Shown here: one piece after another, positions 1 through 4,134 of the stretch
How positions within the stretch are numbered: position 1 is the stretch's first letter
How the letters are laid out: each line of letters opens with the position of its first letter
Source: an uncultured Collinsella sp.
GTDB taxonomy: Bacteria > Actinomycetota > Coriobacteriia > Coriobacteriales > Coriobacteriaceae
Direction: 5' to 3'
NCBI GenBank assembly: GCA_900555585.1
Contig: USLT01000056.1
Location: forward strand, 1-5,580
Length of the DNA: 5,580 nt
Made by a program: the position numbers and the translations under genes
Notes under the pieces: generated by a model
Seen by the model: only the letters and a program-made list of their open reading frames with translations
The model's database searches: none
What the model was told of the DNA's origin: nothing

Positions 1-6
1 CTGCGG

Positions 7-24
7 CGCGGCCGTCTAGCCGCG
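7..24 (-). terminator. Small stem-loop just after the solute-binding protein gene
   Basis: Perfect 6-bp inverted repeat, CGCGGC (7-12) and GCCGCG (19-24), with a 6-nt loop, directly after the stop codon of the minus-strand gene. No T-run follows it on the minus strand within the window. It could be a weak terminator or an intercistronic stem if transporter genes follow outside the window; in GC-rich DNA it could also be chance. Confidence 0.25.
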
Positions 25-1038
25 TTATTCCTCGAAGATTCCGTTCTGCTCTTCGTAGACGAGCTCCTTCTCGAGGTATCCCTTGCTCTTCATCCAATCG
101 ACCTGAGGCTGGATCATGTCCTTGGTGGGGCGCTCTCCCGTCGGGTAGGAGGGCAGCTCGTAGGTCGACGCGATTGGCTCGATGATGTGCACCTTCTCTG
201 CGAGCAGGTCGCGGTAGTTCTCGGGGTCCGCGTCGATGAGGCGCGCGCCCTCGTCCCATCCGCGCTGGACGGCGCCGACCGCGGCCTCGCCTCCCTTGGA
301 ATCCCAGAAATCCTCGCGCGCCACGACGATGGACTGCGAGAGGTTGTCCCCCTGCATGTCGTCGATGATCGTGCGGCAGCCCTTGGACTCCCCGAGCGCG
401 AGCAGGTCCGCGGGGAGCACCGCGGCGTCCACCTGACCGGATTCGACCATCTCGAGGCAGGTCGCGGGGTCCTCGGCCTCGCTCTTGGCGACGTCGCCCT
501 CGTGCATGCCGGCGTCGGCGAGCAGCTCGTCCATGACGTATTCGGGCACCGAGTTGGAGACCACGCCGATGGTGGCGCCGCGAAGGTCGCCCGCGGCGGA
601 TATGGTCGAGTCCGGTCCCACCATGATCCCGAAGCGCCCCTGCTCGGGCTCGGCGCCGAGGGCGATCCAGCACATGCGGATGGGGGTGCCGTTCTCGGCG
701 ACGGTGGCGCATGCCTGCGGGTCGGTCATGGCCATGTCGATCTCGTCGCCGGCGAGCGCCTCGGCGAGCTCGGCCCCGTTCTTGTAGGTCTCGATGTCGA
801 CGACCACGTCGGCGGGGAAGAGGTCGTCGCGCTGCGCCACCCAGGCGGGGAGGAAGTCCTCGCAGGCCGTGGTTCCGAAGCGGACGTTGCGGGGTCCGGC
901 GGAGGACGAGCCGCTCGCGGAGCCGGAGCCCGCGCCCTTCGGCGTGCACCCCATCATGAGCAGGCAGGCCCCGGCGCCCGCCGCCGTGAGGAAGCCGCGG
1001 CGCGTCGGCTGCGGAAGGGAAACGGTTGTCTCGTTCAT
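25..1038 (-). CDS. Tat-exported lipoprotein, NitT/TauT/THI5-like ABC transporter solute-binding protein
   Basis: Extracytoplasmic solute-binding lipoprotein of an ABC importer, 337 aa, anchored to the outer face of the membrane. The N-terminus has a twin-arginine motif (TRRGFL, residues 12-17), a short hydrophobic stretch and a lipobox MMGC with the lipidated Cys at 31, then a Gly/Ser-rich linker (35-48). The mature part looks like the type II periplasmic fold of the NMT1/THI5/SsuA group: a first strand VRFGTT (52-57), EDFLPAWVA (60-68), the ALAGDEIDMAMTDP segment (94-107) and the DLRGATIGV domain-crossing motif (151-159). The start is the ATG at 1038 because GGAGG lies 8 nt upstream (1047-1051); an in-frame TTG at 1053 overlaps that Shine-Dalgarno and is rejected. 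The substrate cannot be read: sulfonates, nitrate, thiamine precursors or other small solutes are possible. Permease and ATPase genes are not in the window and may lie beyond position 1. It is divergent from yebC and unlikely to serve the MetNI pair, whose normal partner is a MetQ/NlpA-type protein. Confidence 0.85.
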   Translation of the reverse strand: MNETTVSLPQPTRRGFLTAAGAGACLLMMGCTPKGAGSGSASGSSSAGPRNVRFGTTACEDFLPAWVAQRDDLFPADVVVDIETYKNGAELAEALAGDEIDMAMTDPQACATVAENGTPIRMCWIALGAEPEQGRFGIMVGPDSTISAAGDLRGATIGVVSNSVPEYVMDELLADAGMHEGDVAKSEAEDPATCLEMVESGQVDAAVLPADLLALGESKGCRTIIDDMQGDNLSQSIVVAREDFWDSKGGEAAVGAVQRGWDEGARLIDADPENYRDLLAEKVHIIEPIASTYELPSYPTGERPTKDMIQPQVDWMKSKGYLEKELVYEEQNGIFEE

Positions 1039-1064
1039 CTTGATTGCCTCCAATTCCTGTAGGA

Positions 1065-1088
1065 ATACTGCGAACGGGCCCGCAGTAT
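1065..1088 (-). promoter_or_regulatory. Candidate operator: perfect 8-8-8 inverted repeat over the -10 box of the binding-protein gene
   Basis: ATACTGCG (1065-1072), 8 nt, CGCAGTAT (1081-1088): both arms match perfectly. The distal arm overlaps the -10 hexamer TATACT read on the minus strand (1084-1089), and the start of transcription would fall between the arms. This is the normal position for a dimeric repressor site. The regulator is unknown. Confidence 0.5.
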
Positions 1089-1089
1089 A
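1084..1089 (-). promoter_or_regulatory. -10 box of the solute-binding protein gene
   Basis: TATACT on the minus strand (5 of 6 to TATAAT), giving a predicted start near 1077 and a 5' leader of about 40 nt to the ATG at 1038. No convincing -35 lies 16-19 nt upstream; that space is taken by a GC-rich inverted repeat, so activation by a regulator is possible. Confidence 0.45.
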
Positions 1090-1091
1090 GG

Positions 1092-1116
1092 CGCGCCGCC
1101 CGCGCCGTGCGGCGCG
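1092..1116. repeat. GC-rich inverted repeat in the divergent intergenic region
   Basis: CGCGCCGC (1092-1099) and GCGGCGCG (1109-1116) are perfect 8-bp arms separated by 9 nt. The repeat occupies the spacer/-35 position of the minus-strand promoter. It may be a second regulator site; the high G+C content makes chance a real alternative. Confidence 0.4.
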
Positions 1117-1142
1117 TCCAGAATGTCAGCAGATTTGCCTGT

Positions 1143-1221
1143 GGCTTAAGAGCCGCGCGCGGGCAAAGATGTAGATGAACGCCCCGCCCGCGTCCCATGC
1201 CGGCGTGCAGCTCGGCATGGG
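1143..1221. repeat. Cluster of three inverted repeats in the non-coding region before yebC
   Basis: Three adjacent perfect inverted repeats: GGCT/AGCC (1143-1146 with 1151-1154), CGCGGGC/GCCCGCG (1158-1164 with 1186-1192) and CCCATGCCG/CGGCATGGG (1194-1202 with 1213-1221; 9 bp, 10-nt loop). No T-run follows on either strand, so they are not typical terminators. The whole gene-free stretch 1039-1352 (314 bp) holds these repeats, the minus-strand promoter, a possible yebC promoter and no supported small gene. Confidence 0.4.
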
Positions 1222-1269
1222 TATTGCGTGTGAGGTGAAATGGGGCTTTCGCGCCCTGCTCATTGGGTG

Positions 1270-1275
1270 TAGTAT
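1270..1275 (+). promoter_or_regulatory. Possible -10 box for yebC
   Basis: TAGTAT, 5 of 6 to TATAAT, about 77 nt before the yebC start. The hexamer 17 nt upstream (TTTCGC, 1247-1252) is a poor -35. A TTTACA at 1288-1293 looks like a -35 but has no -10 at the right distance. Weak call. The leader would contain a hairpin (1301-1308 with 1315-1321) and a 10-bp palindrome ATATGCATAT (1328-1337). Confidence 0.3.
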
Positions 1276-1352
1276 CTTTCGCGTCTGTTTACATTGGGGT
1301 CACCGGTCATGCGCGACCGTGCGACCGATATGCATATTCGATAGGAGCTCGC

Positions 1353-2159
1353 ATGTCCGGACACTCAAAATGGGCAACTACCAAGCATCGTAAGGGCGCG
1401 CAGGACGCCAAGCGTTCCGCCCTCTTCTCCAAGCTGAGCCGCAACATCACCGTTGCCGCCCGCCTGGGCAACGATCCCAACCCCGATAACAACGCCTCCC
1501 TCGCCGCCGCGGTCGCCAAGGCCAAGGCGCAGTCCATGCCCAAGGACAAGATCAAGGCCGCTATCGACAAGGCCTTCGGCTCGGGTGCCGACGCCGCCGT
1601 CTACGAGAACATCGTCTACGAGGGCTACGGTCCCGCAGGCGTCGCCGTCTACGTCGAGTGCCTGACCGACAACCGCAACCGCACCGCCGCCGACGTCCGC
1701 TCCGCGTTCTCCCACGCCGGCGGCAACCTCGGCACCACCGGCTCCGTCGCGTTCCAGTTCGAGCGCAAGGGCCAGGTCGTCGTCGCCAAGGAGATCCTCG
1801 ACGCCACCGCCAAGAAGGAGACCATGATCTCCAACGGCGCCGCCGGCGACGAGGAGGAGTTCATGATGGCCATCGCCGAGGCCGGTGGCGACGACTACGA
1901 GGACGCTGGCGAGGAGTGGGTCGTCTGGACCGCCGCCAACGAGCTCATGGCCGTCTCCAAGGCCATCGAGGCCCAGGGCATCGAGGTCAAGGGCGCCGAG
2001 CTCACCATGGTTCCGACCACCCCGACCGCGGTCTCCGGCACCGACGCCAAGAAGGTCCAGCGCCTCATCGACCGCCTCGAGGAGCTCGACGACGTCCAGG
2101 ACGTCTACAGCACCATGGATATGACCGACGAGGTCATCGCCGCTCTCGAGGAGGAGTAA
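1353..2159 (+). CDS. yebC: YebC/PmpR/TACO1-family protein
   Basis: Cytoplasmic protein of the conserved YebC family, 268 aa. Family members were long annotated as DNA-binding transcriptional regulators (PmpR); more recent work on bacterial homologues and mitochondrial TACO1 points to helping ribosomes through proline-rich or difficult stretches. The start at 1353 is fixed by the invariant opening MSGHSKWATTKHRK and by AGGAG at 1343-1347 (5-nt spacer). Visible family blocks: the helical N-terminal domain with DAKRSALFSKLSRNI (18-32), MPKDKI (62-67), the YEGYGPAGVAVYVECLTDN block (89-107), the RSAFSHAGGNLG segment (116-127) and a C-terminal domain with MVPTTP (219-224) and RLIDRLEELDDVQDVYS (237-253). 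At 268 aa it is about 20 residues longer than the usual ~245, mainly from extra sequence around 143-166 before the MMAIAEAG helix. It stands alone here, with no ruvC/ruvAB beside it. Confidence 0.95.
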   Translation: MSGHSKWATTKHRKGAQDAKRSALFSKLSRNITVAARLGNDPNPDNNASLAAAVAKAKAQSMPKDKIKAAIDKAFGSGADAAVYENIVYEGYGPAGVAVYVECLTDNRNRTAADVRSAFSHAGGNLGTTGSVAFQFERKGQVVVAKEILDATAKKETMISNGAAGDEEEFMMAIAEAGGDDYEDAGEEWVVWTAANELMAVSKAIEAQGIEVKGAELTMVPTTPTAVSGTDAKKVQRLIDRLEELDDVQDVYSTMDMTDEVIAALEEE

Positions 2160-2190
2160 GGTCCTCCTTCGCCAGGGAATAGCCTAGCCG

Positions 2191-2252
2191 ATCGGCCCCC
2201 TTGTCCGCCCCACCCCGCGACGCGCGCGGTGCCGGCGGCCGAGGGGGCCGAT
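2191..2252 (+). terminator. Very long hairpin ending the yebC transcript
   Basis: ATCGGCCCCC (2191-2200) pairs perfectly with GGGGGCCGAT (2243-2252). Pairing continues inward (2201-2203 with 2240-2242 including one G-U; 2205-2209 with 2234-2238 after one mismatch), then with a small bulge into an apical stem (2211-2214 with 2228-2231, 2216-2219 with 2223-2226). Nearly the whole 62 nt can fold into one rod. A weak T-rich run (ATTTCGTCGT) follows. Probably a terminator with a poor U-tract, or a 3'-end stabilising structure. No gene lies between 2160 and 2402. Confidence 0.6.
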
Positions 2253-2329
2253 TTCGTCGTATGGAATTCTCCTTCTTTAAGATGTGCTGATGATTGGGCG
2301 GCGCGGTGCCCCGAGTCCGCGCGGCGCCG

Positions 2330-2335
2330 TATAAT
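2330..2335 (+). promoter_or_regulatory. -10 box of the amaP-asp23 operon
   Basis: A perfect TATAAT, predicting a start near 2342 and a 5' leader of about 60 nt to the amaP ATG. No -35 consensus lies 16-18 nt upstream. Instead a GC-rich interrupted inverted repeat (2297-2306 with 2317-2328, 2-nt bulge) fills the spacer and -35 region, which may be a regulator site. Confidence 0.6.
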
Positions 2336-2402
2336 CTGCCACAACGCGGTATGGCGTCCGCCGCCGCGACCATGTTTTTCAGGATATCGAGAGGAGGCCG
2401 GT

Positions 2403-2945
2403 ATGGGTCGTGCCAAAAGGCTCGCGGCAGGGCTGTACCTCGTCGCCGGAGCCGTCGTCGTCGCGACGTTCTCCGCCGCGGCGTTCGGTCCTTTCGGGCC
2501 GCGCCTGACGGCCATGCTCGGGCACCCCGCCTTTCGCGCGTTTCTGGGCGCCTGCCTCGCGATCTGCGCCCTCCAGCTGCTCTATACCCTCGGTAGGATC
2601 GTCTTCGATCGCCCCGAGCCCGCGTGCGTCCATCCCCAGGGCGCTCCCGACGTCGAGGTGACCCTCGCGGCGCTCGAGTCGGTCGCGCGCTCCGCTGCGC
2701 GAGACGACGGTCTGATCGTCGAGGAGGTGCGCTGCGCGATCAAGGGCCGCGACGCCTCGTCCATCCTCGTCGAGGTGCAGGCGATCGCGCTCGAGGAGTC
2801 CGCTCTCGACGGGCTCGCCTCGCGCGTCTCCGACCGCGTCCGCTCGGCGCTCGACTCCCTCCTGGGACCGTCTTCAGCGCGCGTCCGCGTTCGCTTCCTT
2901 CCGAGCAAGACCACCACGGTGACCAGGGAGGTTCACAATGACTGA
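2403..2945 (+). CDS. amaP: Alkaline shock response membrane anchor protein AmaP-like
   Basis: Membrane protein of 180 aa. In Staphylococcus AmaP anchors the abundant protein Asp23 at the membrane; the same role is inferred here. Two hydrophobic segments (about residues 8-28 and 44-64) form an N-terminal hairpin, followed by a cytoplasmic domain (about 82-176) with the alternating helix/strand pattern of AmaP C-terminal domains: a VEVTLAALESVARSAAR helix (84-100), ILVEVQAIAL strand (121-130), a RVSDRVRSALDSLLG helix (141-155) and the RVRVRFLP strand (160-167). The ATG at 2403 is chosen because AGGAGG (2392-2397) lies 5 nt upstream; the open frame extends back to a GTG at 2229, but that would enter the hairpin and promoter region. 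First gene of a three-gene operon, and its last 8 nt overlap the next gene. The family call rests on size, topology and neighbours; primary sequence similarity in this family is low. Confidence 0.8.
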   Translation: MGRAKRLAAGLYLVAGAVVVATFSAAAFGPFGPRLTAMLGHPAFRAFLGACLAICALQLLYTLGRIVFDRPEPACVHPQGAPDVEVTLAALESVARSAARDDGLIVEEVRCAIKGRDASSILVEVQAIALEESALDGLASRVSDRVRSALDSLLGPSSARVRVRFLPSKTTTVTREVHND

Positions 2946-3282
2946 TACCAAGAGGGCTCCGCGGGCGGTTATCGAGCCCGCTCCCGCCGACGAGCCCCGC
3001 GAGGCGCCCGACCGCCCCGACGCAAAGGGGTTCCAAGATACGGCCACGGGCTTCTTCGCCGGGTTGGGCCGCCGCGCCTGGGCGTATGCCGACACGCATC
3101 CGCATACGGTCCTGTACGCCGCGGCCGGCTTGCTGCTCGCTATCCTGATCCTATGGCTCGGCCTGTGGCACACGCTCGTCATCTCGATCTTCGTCGGGGT
3201 CGGCGCCACCATCGGGCAGGTGAAGGATAGGGACGGCGGACTATTCCGCTTCATGGGCAGGCTGTTCGGCGGCAAGCGCTGA
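2938..3282 (+). CDS. DUF2273 small integral membrane protein
   Basis: Membrane protein of 114 aa, matching the DUF2273 family that sits between amaP and asp23 in many Gram-positives; its biochemical role is not established. The C-terminal half has two closely spaced transmembrane segments (about 57-75 and 78-94) and the typical GVGATIGQVKDRDG turn (87-100), followed by a basic tail (GRLFGGKR). Odd point: the family is commonly about 60-80 aa, whereas here a soluble N-terminal extension of about 45 residues, rich in Pro, Ala, Asp and Glu, precedes the membrane part. The start at 2938 is supported by GGGAGG (2926-2931) and by the ATGACTGA overlap with the amaP stop, which suggests translational coupling. 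Confidence 0.85.
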   Translation: MTDTKRAPRAVIEPAPADEPREAPDRPDAKGFQDTATGFFAGLGRRAWAYADTHPHTVLYAAAGLLLAILILWLGLWHTLVISIFVGVGATIGQVKDRDGGLFRFMGRLFGGKR

Positions 3283-3303
3283 CGGTCGCCCCGTCCGGTC
3301 CAT

Positions 3304-3319
3304 AGGGGCTCGCGCCCCT
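3304..3319 (+). other. Stem-loop in the DUF2273-asp23 spacer
   Basis: AGGGGC (3304-3309), loop TCGC, GCCCCT (3314-3319): a perfect 6-bp, mostly G-C hairpin with a 4-nt loop, ending about 5 nt before the asp23 Shine-Dalgarno. Only TT follows, so it is not a good terminator. It could block 3'-5' decay or mark a processing point that lets asp23 mRNA accumulate above the upstream genes. Confidence 0.45.
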
Positions 3320-3337
3320 TCGAGAAGGGATTTCATC

Positions 3338-3820
3338 ATGGCAGAGGATAAGGATAAGGCGCTCGAGGCCACGGAGCAGCCCGTCGCCATCGAGGCCGCC
3401 GAGATCGAGCTCGACGACGAGCTCGATTCCGAGGACTCCCTGACCTACTCCAACGGCGTCATCGAGAAGATCGTGGCGATGGCGACGCGCGAGGCCCCGC
3501 ACGTCCTGGGCATGAAGGGCAACCTCATGCATTTCGTCCAGGAGCAGTTCGGCGCCGAGAATCTGAGCAAGGGCGTCTCGGTCGAGGTGACCGACGACAA
3601 CCGCGTCGTGATCAACATCTCGGTGATCATCGAGTACGGCGCCTACGCTCCGGATATCTTCGAGGACGTCAAGAAGCGCGTCACCGAGCGCCTCGCCGCG
3701 ATGACGGGCCTCGAGGTGGCGGGCATCAACCTGCGGATCGATGACGTCGTCACGGCCGAGGAGTATGCCGAGGGCCAGAAGCGCGTGCTGGACAACCGCA
3801 AGGCCGAGCCCGCTGAGTAG
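3338..3820 (+). CDS. asp23: Asp23/Gls24 family envelope stress response protein
   Basis: Asp23/Gls24-type protein (formerly DUF322), 160 aa, soluble and expected to be recruited to the inner face of the membrane by AmaP; linked to cell-envelope stress and homeostasis in Firmicutes. The family core spans about 36-140: LTYSNGVIEKIVAMATREA (35-53), HVLGMKG (55-61), KGVSVEV (78-84), the VVINISVIIEYGAYAPDIFEDVKKRVTERL strand-helix unit (90-119) and MTGLEVAGINLRIDDVV (122-138). The N-terminal 34 residues are strongly acidic and the C-terminal tail is charged, both likely disordered. AAGGGA (3325-3330) lies 7 nt before the ATG. Third gene of the amaP operon, separated from DUF2273 by 55 nt containing a stem-loop, and followed by a strong terminator. 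Confidence 0.93.
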   Translation: MAEDKDKALEATEQPVAIEAAEIELDDELDSEDSLTYSNGVIEKIVAMATREAPHVLGMKGNLMHFVQEQFGAENLSKGVSVEVTDDNRVVINISVIIEYGAYAPDIFEDVKKRVTERLAAMTGLEVAGINLRIDDVVTAEEYAEGQKRVLDNRKAEPAE

Positions 3821-3863
3821 CCCGTTGCCGCGGCATCGGTTCTGTGGCGTATAAGAGGATATG

Positions 3864-3889
3864 AGGGGGCGAGTGCGCCCCCTTTTGTT
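3864..3889 (+). terminator. Intrinsic terminator of the amaP-asp23 operon
   Basis: An 8-bp stem, AGGGGGCG (3864-3871) with CGCCCCCT (3876-3883), loop AGTG, followed by TTTTGTT (3883-3889). A textbook Rho-independent terminator about 45 nt after the asp23 stop; it separates this operon from the metNI leader. Confidence 0.92.
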
Positions 3890-3918
3890 ATCGTGCGTTA
3901 ACATTTGCACCTTGCGGG

Positions 3919-3948
3919 TTGCCCGTCCGTCGGCCGCCGTGCTATCCT
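3919..3948 (+). promoter_or_regulatory. Promoter of the leader peptide and metNI
   Basis: An extended -10, TGC (3940-3942) plus TATCCT (3943-3948), fits the TANNNT pattern common in actinobacterial promoters. TTGCCC (3919-3924) is a 4-of-6 -35 match with an 18-nt spacer. The first purine at the usual distance is A3956, which is the first base of the leader-peptide ATG, so the transcript is predicted to be leaderless. Confidence 0.5.
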
Positions 3949-3955
3949 CGACCGC

Positions 3956-4072
3956 ATGATTACGTTTGCTGGACATATCACGATGATGATGGTCATGGAG
4001 ATGCCCTCGCCCGGGCACCTTGCTGATGCGCGCCGTCTGTGCGCGCTTGGCGAGACCGGGCGCCTCGACTAG
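3956..4072 (+). CDS. Methionine-rich leader peptide upstream of metN
   Basis: A 38-codon ORF, ATG at 3956 to TAG at 4070-4072, ending 62 nt before metN. The peptide begins MITFAGHIT and then runs MMMVMEM (residues 10-16): five Met codons in seven (3983-4003), against roughly 2% Met in ordinary proteins. There is no Shine-Dalgarno before the ATG, but the predicted transcription start coincides with it, which would allow leaderless initiation. Its place between the asp23 terminator and a methionine-transporter gene, and the competing stems downstream, suggest a regulatory peptide whose translation speed reports Met-tRNA supply, as Trp and His codons do in trpL and hisL. The residues after the Met run (PSPGH to GRLD) look unremarkable. 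Alternative: a chance ORF, or a functional small protein. Confidence 0.6.
   Translation: MITFAGHITMMMVMEMPSPGHLADARRLCALGETGRLD
4008..4062 (+). other. Leader RNA pairing 1:2 of the putative metNI attenuator
   Basis: CGCCCGG (4008-4014), just after the last Met codon, is perfectly complementary to CCGGGCG (4056-4062), enclosing a smaller GCGCGC/GCGCGC hairpin (4028-4033 with 4041-4046). A ribosome paused on the last Met codons would cover the left arm; one that reaches the stop at 4070 would disrupt the right arm. The pairing is seen in the sequence; its regulatory role is inference. Confidence 0.4.
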
Positions 4073-4081
4073 GTCGTCTCC

Positions 4082-4103
4082 GGCGGGGGACGGCCCGCCT
4101 TCT
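4082..4103 (+). terminator. Candidate attenuator terminator before metN
   Basis: GGCGGG (4082-4087) pairs perfectly with CCCGCC (4094-4099) over a 6-nt loop, followed by TTCT. The U-tract is poor, so intrinsic termination is uncertain. Both arms have alternative upstream partners: 4004-4011 with 4082-4089 (8 bp, one G-U), and 4057-4061 with 4093-4097 (5 bp). That is what an attenuator needs. A second small stem, CTCGA/TCGAG (4102-4106 with 4117-4121), abuts the metN Shine-Dalgarno GCGGAG. Confidence 0.35.
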
Positions 4104-4134
4104 CGAAAACCCATCATCGAGCGGAGCTTAATTC

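Noticed and set aside
25..1038. Assigning the minus-strand binding protein as the MetQ partner of MetNI
   Set aside because: Its fold signature is NitT/TauT/THI5-like and it is in a separate, oppositely oriented unit; proximity alone is not support.
187..1062. Long plus-strand open frame (291 codons) opposite the binding-protein gene
   Set aside because: It is the antisense shadow of a clear Tat lipoprotein; high G+C removes stop codons. Composition is Arg/Gly/Ala-rich with no recognisable domain.
1263..1352. Upstream extension of yebC
   Set aside because: The extra 30 residues lack family similarity; MSGHSKW at 1353 with a Shine-Dalgarno is the conserved start.
1658..2182. Arg-rich frame overlapping yebC
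   Set aside because: An alternative frame of yebC GC-rich codons; the low-complexity Arg/His content is typical of such shadows.
3251..4117. Long minus-strand open frame (288 codons) across asp23, its terminator and the leader region
   Set aside because: It crosses a strong terminator and lies opposite asp23; it is rich in His, Asp and Leu without family features.
3890..4134. SAM riboswitch or T-box before metN
   Set aside because: I see no T-box core (AGGGTGG..ACC..CG type) and no conserved SAM riboswitch layout; the Met-rich ORF occupies most of the leader. A covariance-model scan would settle it.
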